NCBI GenBank assembly: GCA_963790075.1
Contig: CAWBNG010000004.1
Span: 434,001 to 498,000 of the forward strand
Source of the DNA: CAYOUV01 sp963790075
Lineage (GTDB): Bacteria > Chloroflexota > Anaerolineae > Anaerolineales > Villigracilaceae
DNA length: 64,000 bases
Direction of reading: 5' to 3'
Numbering within the stretch: position 1 is the stretch's first letter; every line of letters begins with the position of its first letter. Below, in pieces: positions 34,226-42,666 of this stretch. The notes under the pieces were generated by a model. The model saw only the letters and a program-made list of their open reading frames with translations. It did no database searches and was not told the DNA's origin. The translations under genes were made by a program, and so were the position numbers.

Positions 34226-34252
34226 AACCTCCCTGTGGTTCTCACAGGGAGG
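34226..34252. terminator. Hairpin between convergent genes
   Basis: A perfect 11-bp stem (34226-34236 with 34242-34252) and 5-nt loop separate the membrane protein gene from the DUF4349 gene. Neither side has a long T tract, so termination strength is uncertain. Confidence 0.65.
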
Positions 34253-34259
34253 TCGTCGG

Positions 34260-35246
34260 TTAATCACTGGCTGGCTCAGATTGTGGCGCAACTTTCTTGC
34301 GCGTGGCCAGCCGCCACAAGGCCCAGAAGACCAGGGCGAAAGGCGCGATGATCGGCACGATCACCAGCACTACCCAGACCATTACTTCCATCAGGCCCTG
34401 GTAAGCGGTTGTCAGCGTGCCAGTAGCGTCGTCGACGGTGCCCTGCAGGCTCCAGGGAGCGGGCGTCGGAGTGGGGGTGGGGGTGAATTCCGGTAGCTTG
34501 GGTTCCATGTTGATGCTGATGGTCGAAAAAGCCGAGCGATCCGAAAGGTAGTTCATGCGGCCCTGGATCTCCTCGATCTGGCTTTCGACCTCAGCCAATT
34601 GTTGATTGACGCGCAGAGCCTCGTCGACGTTCTGGGCCTGGTCGAGGAAGGCGCGGATGCGGTCCCGGGTGGCAATCAGGTTGTCGAGTTGGGATTGCAG
34701 GTCGACGTACTGGTCGGTGACGTCCTGCCCGGTGGCGTTTTCGTCCAACACCTTAAGCGACAGGTCACGCAGGCGGCGCAGGCTGCGCTCAAACTGGTCG
34801 ACCGGCACGCCGATGGTAATGGTGGTGTATTTATAGGATTTGTCGAGATAGTCCTGGTACCAGACGCGCGAACTGATGATGTACCCGCCGACATCGGCCA
34901 CAATCTGGGTGGCACGGTCGATGGCTACGTCGGTATCCTCGACCTGCAGTTTGACCTCGGCGTTCTTGATGATCTTGCGGTCGCTGCGGTAGGATGCGGC
35001 CAACACGTCCATGTCGACGTTTGCGGAGCCAGTGCCGTTGTTGGCATCGGCTTGCGCGGCAGGCGCCATTTGGGTCGGCATCGCTGCCGGGGCACCGTTT
35101 TCCATGGCGGCGCGTTCGCCGGCCTTGGGCGCAGTGAGACCGTCGGCGTAGGTCATTTGTGTGGGCGCGGCTTTCGAGGCACAGGCTGCCAGCAGGACAA
35201 TCACCAGCAGGGCAATCATAGCAAGATACTTCGGGCGTGATTTCAT
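34260..35246 (-). CDS. DUF4349 lipoprotein
   Basis: 328 aa; the ATG at 35246 is preceded by GGAGG at the right distance. An N-terminal lipoprotein signal ends in VIVLLAACAS (lipobox cysteine about residue 22). The DUF4349 domain (about 90-290) begins DRKIIKNAEVKLQVED and contains a long coiled coil (VDLQSQLDNLIATRDRIRAF onward, about 180-240). A membrane segment near 285-310 and a basic tail close the protein. This family resembles RND-adaptor-like coiled-coil envelope proteins; function is unknown. A Thr-Pro stretch precedes the last membrane segment. Confidence 0.85.
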   Translation of the reverse strand: MKSRPKYLAMIALLVIVLLAACASKAAPTQMTYADGLTAPKAGERAAMENGAPAAMPTQMAPAAQADANNGTGSANVDMDVLAASYRSDRKIIKNAEVKLQVEDTDVAIDRATQIVADVGGYIISSRVWYQDYLDKSYKYTTITIGVPVDQFERSLRRLRDLSLKVLDENATGQDVTDQYVDLQSQLDNLIATRDRIRAFLDQAQNVDEALRVNQQLAEVESQIEEIQGRMNYLSDRSAFSTISINMEPKLPEFTPTPTPTPAPWSLQGTVDDATGTLTTAYQGLMEVMVWVVLVIVPIIAPFALVFWALWRLATRKKVAPQSEPASD

Positions 35247-35333
35247 GTTCTCCTCCAAAAGGGTGAAAGGTGGGCAACAGCCCTCGCGTGTTATCTTTTG
35301 GACGGAGGTTTGACTGATTTTGTTCCCCCCCCT

Positions 35334-35364
35334 AAAAAAAGGCGGTCACCAACTGGTGACCGCC
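35334..35364 (-). terminator. Terminator of the polysaccharide-type operon
   Basis: An 11-bp stem with only a 2-nt spacer (35341-35351 with 35354-35364; in practice a 9-bp stem with a 6-nt loop) is followed on the minus strand by seven T (A run 35334-35340). It lies 22 nt beyond the cupin stop. Confidence 0.9.
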
Positions 35365-35386
35365 CGTCTAAATTCGAAATGGATTA

Positions 35387-36157
35387 TTAAATCCACTTGC
35401 TGTCTTCCAATGTGCGTTCGTTTTTTACGTTTCCCGTATTGCGGGTGGACTTGGGTTCGAGCAGCAGCACCTGGACCTCGTTGTCGGCAACCGGCAGGTG
35501 CTCGATGCCTCTGGGGATGATAACGAATTCGCCTGCCCGGATTGTCAGGTCGCGCTCGCGCAGTTTGATGACCAGTGTTCCTTTCACGACCAGAAATAAT
35601 TCATCCTCGTCCTCGTGATGGTGCCAGACAAACTCGCCTTTGAGTTTGGCCAGCTTGACATAGCTCTGGTTGAGTTCGCCGACGATCCTGGGCTGCCAGT
35701 GTTCGTCGAACAGGCCGAACTTTTCTGCGAGGTTGATCACTTCGCTCATCTTTAACTCCTTTCGTACCAGCCAGAAGGCAGCGGCCAGCGCGACCAGCCC
35801 GGCCGCGTCGAACAGTATAAAGCGTAAAATGGAAGCCTCTAGCAGTATGTGTCCGGGAGTGAGTCCGAGGAAAATCAAGCTCTCTCCCGCCAGCCCGACG
35901 GTTTGCATCGCCAGGGCTAGGCTGAGCGCCAGCCGGTAGCGCAGCGGATGCCAGAGCGCGACCAGGTAAGGCAGGTTCCACATCAGGAACAGCAGGCCCG
36001 TTCCGCGCACGGCCACCGCGCCGGGCAGGCCGGAGAGTTCGAATCCGGGGGAATACGCATCCGGCCACAGGAGAAATACCAGCGCGGCCTGCAGGTTCCA
36101 GGCGATGACGATGAAAATCAGAAGGCGCGAAAGCCACAATCGGGTGTTGGCGCTCAT
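35387..36157 (-). CDS. Membrane domain-cupin fusion protein
   Basis: 256 aa. Residues 1-130 have about four membrane segments (LLIFIVIAWNLQAALVFLL first). From about residue 136 an apparently complete cupin starts with its own Met (KMSEVINLAEKFGLFDE). The cupin metal site is HHHEDEDELFLVVKG and GIEHLPV. Cupins of this short type usually stand alone, so this is a fusion, or two genes joined by loss of a stop. It overlaps the glycosyltransferase gene by 4 nt and is the last gene of its operon. Sugar isomerase or regulatory roles are both possible. Confidence 0.8.
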   Translation of the reverse strand: MSANTRLWLSRLLIFIVIAWNLQAALVFLLWPDAYSPGFELSGLPGAVAVRGTGLLFLMWNLPYLVALWHPLRYRLALSLALAMQTVGLAGESLIFLGLTPGHILLEASILRFILFDAAGLVALAAAFWLVRKELKMSEVINLAEKFGLFDEHWQPRIVGELNQSYVKLAKLKGEFVWHHHEDEDELFLVVKGTLVIKLRERDLTIRAGEFVIIPRGIEHLPVADNEVQVLLLEPKSTRNTGNVKNERTLEDSKWI

Positions 36158-37380
36158 CGCCCGGCGTTCAGTTCCCTGAAGAGGCCTTCCAGCTTCTGGG
36201 CCAGTTTTTCGCGATCGAAGTGCGCTTCCAAATATTGCCGGCCTTTCAGACCCATTTCCCGCGCCTGCGGCTTATCCGCTGCCAGGGCGCGGATCGTCTC
36301 AGCCAGCGCCGCCGGGTTACCGGGAGGCACGAAGGAGCCGCAGCCGGCCGCCTCGACCACCTGGCGGATGACGCCATCGATCGCCAACAGGACCGGTCGC
36401 CCGGCCGCCATGTAGTCGAAGACCTTGTTCGGGTAGGTGGTCTTATACTCTTCGAGCGGCTTGAGGATCGCCAGGCAGGCATCTGCTCCCGCCAACGCGG
36501 CCCCCATCTCACTTTTGGGTACCGGCGGCAGGAAACTCAAGTTCTGTAACCCAAGTTCGTCCGCGCGCGTCTGCAAATTGGCCTTTTCCTTGCCGTCGCC
36601 CAACAAAACGAACTGGACCTGCGCCTGGTCTTGCAGCTTCCGAGCTGCCTCCAGCACAATGCCCAGGTCGTTGGACATGCCGTGCGCGCCGGCGTAGAGC
36701 AGCACGAATTTATTTTCGAGCTGATGGGATTTGCGGAAGGCTCGCCCGTCGTCGGCTGGATCGAACATCGACGGATCGGCCCCGTTCGGGATCAGTTCGA
36801 CCCGCTGCGCCCCGCGACTGGTAACGTGCGCGATGAACCCCGGGCTGTTGACGATTACCCGGTCAGCGTGGCGGTACAGGAAACCTTCCAGCCATTCCGA
36901 CATGCCGATCAGCAGCGGGCTGCGCAGCACGCCCACCGCGATGGCAAACTGCGGCCATAGGTCGCGCACCTCGAACAGGAATTTGGCGCCTTTCAGCCGC
37001 GCCAGCAGCCAGGCAGTCACGCCCTGGAAGATGGGCGGGGAGGTGCCCCAGACCACGTCCACGTTTTTGATACCCAGTCCGACCCAGAACGAGGAGGCCA
37101 TGAACGAGAAAAAAGCCAAAACGCGGTGCACGAAGGATTTGTGCAGGGCCTGGTAGGTGTAGGCGCGCAGGATGGTCACCCCCATCCCCTGGTCCCCAGC
37201 CATCTTTGAAGAAGATTGGGAGGGGACGGGGGGGGCAGTGCCTGTCAAATACGAGACCGGGCTGGCGATCACCGTCACACGGTGGCCTTTGGAAGCCAGG
37301 TAACGCGCCAGTTCGTGATGGCGTGTACCGCCGGGCTCGTCGAGGGCCGCAAAGGCCTGGTGAATGAGTAGAATATGCAT
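36154..37380 (-). CDS. Family 4 glycosyltransferase
   Basis: 408 aa GT-B enzyme. The N-terminal Rossmann domain starts MHILLIHQAFAALDEPGGTRHHELARYLAS; the donor-binding C-terminal domain has LLYAGAHGMSNDLG and the E-x7-E region KPLEEYKTTYPNKVFDYMA followed by GRPVLLAIDG. It is cytoplasmic or membrane-associated and likely builds an exopolysaccharide or glycolipid. The gene sits 2 nt after the heparinase-type gene and overlaps the cupin fusion gene, in one operon. Confidence 0.93.
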   Translation of the reverse strand: MHILLIHQAFAALDEPGGTRHHELARYLASKGHRVTVIASPVSYLTGTAPPVPSQSSSKMAGDQGMGVTILRAYTYQALHKSFVHRVLAFFSFMASSFWVGLGIKNVDVVWGTSPPIFQGVTAWLLARLKGAKFLFEVRDLWPQFAIAVGVLRSPLLIGMSEWLEGFLYRHADRVIVNSPGFIAHVTSRGAQRVELIPNGADPSMFDPADDGRAFRKSHQLENKFVLLYAGAHGMSNDLGIVLEAARKLQDQAQVQFVLLGDGKEKANLQTRADELGLQNLSFLPPVPKSEMGAALAGADACLAILKPLEEYKTTYPNKVFDYMAAGRPVLLAIDGVIRQVVEAAGCGSFVPPGNPAALAETIRALAADKPQAREMGLKGRQYLEAHFDREKLAQKLEGLFRELNAGR

Positions 37381-37382
37381 GC

Positions 37383-39365
37383 TTATTGTGGGAATTCGAA
37401 CTGGCTGGTGAAGGTCAGGCTCCCGGACGATTGTACTTCAACTGCCAGCGACAGCGCTGGTATTTTAACGTTGTAGGTGGGTGAAACCCAGCCAAAGATT
37501 GGGCTGGCTGCTCCTGCGCCGTGCAGCAGTTTCCCGGCGCGGATCAGGGTGGGGGCGAGTTCAAGCTCAGCCGGATCGAGGCTGACTTGCAGGGTAATCC
37601 AGCCATGCGGAGATTTCAACCGCATCCCGACTCCCGCTTCCCGTTTGGCAAGCTCCCACTCCCAATCCGGCAGCAGCCAGTGCAGGCGATAGCGATGGAC
37701 CGGCTGCGGTTGGCTCGGATCGAGAGGATAAAGCTGATCCTCGATTTGCCAGAGGCCCTCCCGGGTGACCACGCTGCGCCGGTGCCACAGCCCGTAAGCG
37801 CGCTGGCTGGCGTGCAGCTCCAATCGTCCCTGGCGCAGGTCGCCTTCGCCGCCCCAGGTGGCGTTGGCTGCCTGCCAGTCCAGGTACAGGAAGCGCCCGG
37901 CGCGGGTCATCTGCTCGCGCCCGTCCACACTGATGGTATTGTGGACCAGTGTGGACGTCAGTGCATTATCCCAGGGCGGTTCGGCATTGTACGAATACGT
38001 CCCGGGGTCGAGCGCCAGGTTGAGTCCGCGCCACCACAGGTCGAGATGCAGTTGGTCTGCATGGCCGGGGCGCGATGTCAATTGTTTGGCGCGCAGGTAA
38101 GCCCAGGTTTCCCCCTGGTGGATGACTGGAACTAGGGATTGCAGGATTTCCAGGTAGGGGTCGGGTGCCGGCCGCTGTTGGCAGGGTCTGAGGCCGAACC
38201 ACAAACTCATCTCATCCCACAGACCGGGAGCAAGGGCGTCCTGGGCCAGGAAAGCCCGGGCGGCTGCCTGTGCCACTGGTCGGAAATCTGCAAAGGGTGC
38301 GCTGGAAAGCGGCAGGATGTAAGCGCCGTCGTTAGGTCCCAGGTTGGGGACTCCCGTGCTGGTCAGGTCGAGCAGCGCCAGCAGCCAGCGCGTGGCCTCA
38401 GCCAGTTTTGACCTGGAATTGGCGGTCAGCAGTTCAGTGGCAGGTGGTTGTTTTTGACCTTCTCCCGAAATGGCCCGGACCCATAAAGCCAGTTGCAGCA
38501 TCAGCCGCTGGTAGTTGGTGCTGTGCTGGACATATTCGCCGTCCGGGCCGATCTGCGCCTCCAGGCCGCGGTTGAACCACATCCGGCCAAACTCCCGCCA
38601 GGCCCCTGCCAGTGGGTGCTCCGGCAGGACCAGCCCGGCCGTCAGCAGGCCGGCTGCTTCGCTCAGCAGGTGATTGTTGTTCTGTGAGCGGGCGTAGGGC
38701 AGCGTGGGCGGGATGCGCGCCGCGTGTACGGCGATGGCTTGCGCCAGTGCCGCAATCCGCGCCGGGGTGCTGGCTCCCGCTTCTCGCAACAGGTGCCAGG
38801 CGAAAGTCCAGGTGATGATCCGCAGCGCGGCCTCCTGGGCGGAGGTCCAATTCGGGCCGCGGTAAGGCGGATTGGTGGAGGTGAATCTCTCGAAGTGATC
38901 CCAAAAAAAATCGGCGTAGATCTCGTCCCCGGTCAGGAAAAAAGCGCGTGCCAGGACGGTCGCCCAACTGAAACGGGCTGGTTCCCAGATGAATTTGACA
39001 TCGCCTTGCGTTGGGATCCTGCCAGTCTCGTAGTCTGCCCAGTTGGCCAGCGGCCCGCCCGGATCGAGCTTCAGTTCGACCGGCTGGCCGCCAAAGAGGC
39101 GGATTTTCCCGCTGAGGATTTCGCCTGCTTCGGCCAGCAGCTTGGTTTTGCCTTCGGCGCCGAGCATGGCTGATAGCTCGTCCCGCGTTGGGATCGGCAG
39201 GATGGGCTGGAACTGTAAGCCTGGAACTGCTTCCGGCGGACGGAGCACACGCCGGTAATGGCCGGTAGCCAATCCGAAGCGATACAACGTATTCAGCATC
39301 ACCGGGGTCAGGCCCAACTGGCGGGCGGCTTTAATAGCGAGGGACAAGCGTGAAATTAATGACAT
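37383..39365 (-). CDS. Heparinase II/III family protein
   Basis: 660 aa with an N-terminal alpha/alpha toroid (about 60-370), where RSQNNNHLLSEAAGLL holds the Asn/His of the family, and a C-terminal beta-sandwich beginning near 400 (YLRAKQLTSRPGHADQLHLDLWW). LVHNTISVDGREQM is the usual second-domain signature. Such proteins are found in polysaccharide gene clusters, where they cleave or trim uronate-containing chains. No signal peptide is obvious. It lies between R2lox and the glycosyltransferase. Confidence 0.9.
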   Translation of the reverse strand: MSLISRLSLAIKAARQLGLTPVMLNTLYRFGLATGHYRRVLRPPEAVPGLQFQPILPIPTRDELSAMLGAEGKTKLLAEAGEILSGKIRLFGGQPVELKLDPGGPLANWADYETGRIPTQGDVKFIWEPARFSWATVLARAFFLTGDEIYADFFWDHFERFTSTNPPYRGPNWTSAQEAALRIITWTFAWHLLREAGASTPARIAALAQAIAVHAARIPPTLPYARSQNNNHLLSEAAGLLTAGLVLPEHPLAGAWREFGRMWFNRGLEAQIGPDGEYVQHSTNYQRLMLQLALWVRAISGEGQKQPPATELLTANSRSKLAEATRWLLALLDLTSTGVPNLGPNDGAYILPLSSAPFADFRPVAQAAARAFLAQDALAPGLWDEMSLWFGLRPCQQRPAPDPYLEILQSLVPVIHQGETWAYLRAKQLTSRPGHADQLHLDLWWRGLNLALDPGTYSYNAEPPWDNALTSTLVHNTISVDGREQMTRAGRFLYLDWQAANATWGGEGDLRQGRLELHASQRAYGLWHRRSVVTREGLWQIEDQLYPLDPSQPQPVHRYRLHWLLPDWEWELAKREAGVGMRLKSPHGWITLQVSLDPAELELAPTLIRAGKLLHGAGAASPIFGWVSPTYNVKIPALSLAVEVQSSGSLTFTSQFEFPQ

Positions 39366-39401
39366 ATAGCTTACATAGGAGAGAAGGACCGCCCAGCATA
39401 T

Positions 39402-40292
39402 TTAGGCTTCGTCGGTTTCGCTGGCCACGCGGTTGATCTCAGCTAGCGTGGCACCGCGGGCTTTCTCGAGGCGCGCGAAGCGCTTGGAGAACTGGTCCAT
39501 GGCGTAGTTGACAAAGTCGTCTTCGACCAGGCCGAACGGGACGACATCGTAGGCGGCGAAGGCGTCGCCGATGACGCCAATCGTAGCCGGCAGTAGCGCG
39601 TTCATCTGCGTTTCGAGCGTTCCCCATTCGTCCGGATGCTCAGCCACCAGGCGCGAGAGCAGGTAGACGCCGTAGGCGACGTGGCGCGACTCGTCCTGCT
39701 TAAGCAGCCCGATGCCCTGACGCAACCCGGGCAGCAGGTCGTTACGTTCCAGCATGCGGTAGAAGGCGTGGTAACCGGTCTCAGCCAGTACGCCTTCGAC
39801 CAGCATGTTGTAAGTCACCGAAGCGCGGATCTGTGCTGTCGGGGATGGGTCGTCCTTGAGCGCCCCAAGTGCAGAAGGGAGCGCCTGGTAAAAAATGGCG
39901 CGGTAATTGTCGGTGTGGTAGCGGGAGAGGTCCGCGGGACCGCCGGCAACTTCGTCGAGAAAACGCCGGAAGAAGTCGGTGTGTTTGGCTTCCTCGAACA
40001 GAAAAATGGTCAGGAACATTTCTTCTTCGAGACGGCCCTCGGATGCGATCGTGCTGATCAGCGGCAGCAGGTCGAGCGTCACGGCCTCTTCGCCAGCCTG
40101 GAACATGGCTGTCAGTCGCCAGATCAGGTCTTTTTCCTGATCTTTCAGTCCAGCCCAATCGGTTTTATCGGCAGACAAGTCAATATCCGCAGGATTCCAG
40201 ATGCCCAGCTTCTTGGCTTTTTCGAACAAACGCATGGGCGGCAAATCGCGATTCAGACCGCGGGTGGTTGTGGCGAATGAGGTGTGGGGCAT
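39402..40292 (-). CDS. R2-like ligand-binding oxidase (R2lox)
   Basis: 296 aa ferritin-fold protein related to ribonucleotide reductase R2 but with the R2lox N-terminus (TTTRGLNRDLPPMRLFEKA). All metal ligands are in place: Glu68 (QAGEEAV), Glu101 and His104 (FEEAKHTDF), Glu166 (NMLVEGVLAE), Glu201 and His204 (DESRHVAYG). Val71 and Tyr161 match the pair that forms the Val-Tyr ether cross-link in Rv0233. R2lox proteins carry Mn/Fe and a fatty acid ligand and perform two-electron oxidations; their physiological role is unsettled. It lies inside a polysaccharide operon, 8 nt after the oxidoreductase gene. Confidence 0.93.
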   Translation of the reverse strand: MPHTSFATTTRGLNRDLPPMRLFEKAKKLGIWNPADIDLSADKTDWAGLKDQEKDLIWRLTAMFQAGEEAVTLDLLPLISTIASEGRLEEEMFLTIFLFEEAKHTDFFRRFLDEVAGGPADLSRYHTDNYRAIFYQALPSALGALKDDPSPTAQIRASVTYNMLVEGVLAETGYHAFYRMLERNDLLPGLRQGIGLLKQDESRHVAYGVYLLSRLVAEHPDEWGTLETQMNALLPATIGVIGDAFAAYDVVPFGLVEDDFVNYAMDQFSKRFARLEKARGATLAEINRVASETDEA

Positions 40293-40300
40293 GCGTGTTC

Positions 40301-42448
40301 CTACGTCAAGCTGATTTTCTCGCCGTCTTGGCGGATAGACTCCACTACCGCAAAGGTGGCTTTCGTCACGCCGAGCAATTGCTCGTACGGGATCGGCGGC
40401 TCACCGCCCTCATGGATTACTTTTATGAAGGCTTTCCACTCGTCCACCCAGCCTTTATCCTGTGCGCGCTTGAAAGTCCTGCGATTGCCGTCCCGCACTG
40501 TTTCCAGCGTGCGGAAGTCATCCAGCACGGCGATCTTGCCACCGCAGAAGACTTCGACGCGCTCCTTGGGAAAGGATTTGTCGCCATTGGCCAGGTAATC
40601 CACTACGCCAAGTGAGCCGTTGGGGAAGCTGAATGCCATGGAAAGATTATCTTCGCAGTATTTGCCGCCATCCGGCAGGGCCTGTGCACTGACAGATTCT
40701 GGGGCAGCACCGACCAGGAAGGTGAGGAAGTCCACGAAATGGCAGCCCTCGCCGATGATCCGCCCGCCGCCGACCTCAGGGTCCTGTGTCCAGTGGTTGC
40801 GCGGGATATACCCGGCATTGACGCGGTAGTGGATGTGCATGGCTTCATTTTGGTTGGACATAAACGCCGCCAGCTGCCGGGCCAACGGTGCAAATCTGCG
40901 GTTGAACCCGACCGTCAGGAATGGACTGTCTGCAGCGGTCAGCACTTCTCTGACCGCTGAAAGCTGATCATTATTGATTGCCAACGGTTTTTCGACGAAG
41001 ACGTGTTTGCCAGCCTGCAGGGCTTTGATCACCAAATCGGCATGGGTATCGTGGCGCGTCAGGATGGCAAGCGTGTTGATCTGCGGGTCGTTCAGGATCT
41101 GCTCGTCATTGGAACAGGCATACTGGAAGCCGAATTTTTTCCCGGCGTGCTGGGCATGTAGTCCGCCCGCGGAGGCAATGCCGACCAATTCGAGGCCACC
41201 CACCTTTTTCAGGGCGGGCAACAGCGTGGCATTGGCGTACAGACCGGCGCCGAGTACGCCCAGTTTTACATTAGAGCTCGAAGAGCGAGAGATAGTGCCC
41301 AAATCCACCTTTTGGCGGGCTTCTTTTTCCCCTTGATTATAGGTCAGCAGAATGCCCAGGAACGCTTCTTTCTTCTTCCCGGTGATGATCTCGTAAGCCT
41401 CTGCGGCTTTTTCGATCGGGAAGCGGTGGGTGATCAGCGGTTGGACCTTCAACTTTCCACTATCCAACAGGCTGACGCAGGCCTCGAAATTCCGGCCCTC
41501 GGTCCAGCGCACATAGCCGGCAGGGTAGTCCTGGCCCTTCTCTTCATAAGACGGGTCGTAGCGGCCCGGCCCGTAGGAGCGCGAGTTGATGAAATTCAGT
41601 TCTTTTTCGTAGTAGATTTTGCGCGGGATTGTCAAACCGACCGCACCTGTCGCCACGATCCGCGCCCGGTCACGGGCGATGGTTCCGGCCAGTTCGACCG
41701 GGTCGTTCGATGGAGTGTCGGCGCAGATCAGGACGGCATCGAAGCCGCGGTTGGCGGTAAAAGCCTGGGACTGTTCCTCCGCGTATTGGCGGGAGCAGGC
41801 CGAAATCCCGAATTGATTCGCGAGTTTGACCCGCTCAGGGTTGACGTCGATGCCCATGACCCGGCATCCGGCTGCGGCTGCGAATTGGACTGTCAACAAA
41901 CCCAGGAGACCCAAGCCGATCACAGCCACGTTCTCGCCAAGCCGGAGTTCGGCCAGGCGGAAACCATGCAGGGCGATGGCCCCCAGGGTAGTAAAGGCGG
42001 CTAACTCGAAATCGACCGAATCGGGCAGCGCCGTCAGCAGGTTGCGCGGAACCAGGTTGTATTCGGCATGGACGGCGTACCCGCCGCCCGCGCAGGCCAC
42101 GCGTTGGCCAACCTTGAAGCCTTCGATGTTATCACCCAGGTCGACGATGGTCCCAGCGGAGGAGTAGCCCAGTGCCATCGGTTGGTCGAGGCGGTTGAAG
42201 GCTGACTGCAAAGTAGGGATCACGCCTTCGCGCTGCATTTTGTCCAGCACCTGTTTGGCCAGATCGGGACGCGATTGGGCTTTGCCGACCAGCGATTTTT
42301 CTGCGAATTCGACCAGCATGCGTTCGGTGCCGGCTGAAACGAGCGAGGCGGCCACTTTGACCAGCGCCTGCCCGGCTCCAGGGCTGGGGACCGGGACTTC
42401 CTCAACGACGGTTTTACCGTCGCGTAGATTTTGCAAGAGTTGTTTCAT
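40301..42448 (-). CDS. Bi-domain oxidoreductase (zinc-alcohol-dehydrogenase-like plus Gfo/Idh/MocA)
   Basis: 715 aa fusion. Residues 1-370 form an MDR/alcohol-dehydrogenase-like module (GYSSAGTIVDLG, Rossmann GLGLLGLLTVQFAA), and residues 390-715 a Gfo/Idh/MocA module (LGVLGAGLYANATLLPAL, VFVEKPLAINNDQL, GEGCHFVDFLTFL). Such fusions are common in exopolysaccharide clusters, next to heparinase-like and glycosyltransferase genes. It probably oxidises or epimerises nucleotide- or polymer-linked sugars. It is the first gene of the operon; a TATACT -10 (42486-42481) and AGGA before the ATG are visible. Confidence 0.92.
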   Translation of the reverse strand: MKQLLQNLRDGKTVVEEVPVPSPGAGQALVKVAASLVSAGTERMLVEFAEKSLVGKAQSRPDLAKQVLDKMQREGVIPTLQSAFNRLDQPMALGYSSAGTIVDLGDNIEGFKVGQRVACAGGGYAVHAEYNLVPRNLLTALPDSVDFELAAFTTLGAIALHGFRLAELRLGENVAVIGLGLLGLLTVQFAAAAGCRVMGIDVNPERVKLANQFGISACSRQYAEEQSQAFTANRGFDAVLICADTPSNDPVELAGTIARDRARIVATGAVGLTIPRKIYYEKELNFINSRSYGPGRYDPSYEEKGQDYPAGYVRWTEGRNFEACVSLLDSGKLKVQPLITHRFPIEKAAEAYEIITGKKKEAFLGILLTYNQGEKEARQKVDLGTISRSSSSNVKLGVLGAGLYANATLLPALKKVGGLELVGIASAGGLHAQHAGKKFGFQYACSNDEQILNDPQINTLAILTRHDTHADLVIKALQAGKHVFVEKPLAINNDQLSAVREVLTAADSPFLTVGFNRRFAPLARQLAAFMSNQNEAMHIHYRVNAGYIPRNHWTQDPEVGGGRIIGEGCHFVDFLTFLVGAAPESVSAQALPDGGKYCEDNLSMAFSFPNGSLGVVDYLANGDKSFPKERVEVFCGGKIAVLDDFRTLETVRDGNRRTFKRAQDKGWVDEWKAFIKVIHEGGEPPIPYEQLLGVTKATFAVVESIRQDGEKISLT

Positions 42449-42543
42449 GGGAGATGTCCTGAATAGTCTCTTTCCAACCGAGTATACCCTAAAGTCCCGG
42501 TGAGAAACTTATATGAAACGCCCGGCCCCAGGCTCTCCAAACC

Positions 42544-42572
42544 TTGCATCGTACCTGTTTCTATGCTAAAAT
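42544..42572 (+). promoter_or_regulatory. Promoter of the nusA-infB operon
   Basis: TTGCAT (42544-42549) and TAAAAT (42567-42572) with a 17-bp spacer precede nusA by 95 nt. The transcript would begin near 42580, just before a stable hairpin. Confidence 0.6.
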
Positions 42573-42590
42573 CTCATCTACACCAATACG

Positions 42591-42630
42591 GCAAGCACCG
42601 AAAAGTGGGCAACCCCCACTTTTCTGCTTG
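42591..42630 (+). promoter_or_regulatory. Attenuator-like leader hairpin before nusA
   Basis: A 9-bp stem (42601-42609 with 42615-42623) with 5-nt loop is flanked by CAAGCA and TGCTTG, which can extend the stem with an internal bulge. Similar hairpins precede rimP-nusA operons in many bacteria, where NusA autoregulation is proposed. Here rimP is absent and the leader leads straight into nusA. Confidence 0.6.
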
Positions 42631-42666
42631 TAAGGCAATCTAGACATATTTGGAGCAAGTTTTAGC

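Noticed and set aside
39402..40292. Ribonucleotide reductase R2 subunit
   Set aside because: The N-terminus and Val/Tyr cross-link pair match R2lox, and no R1 gene is near.
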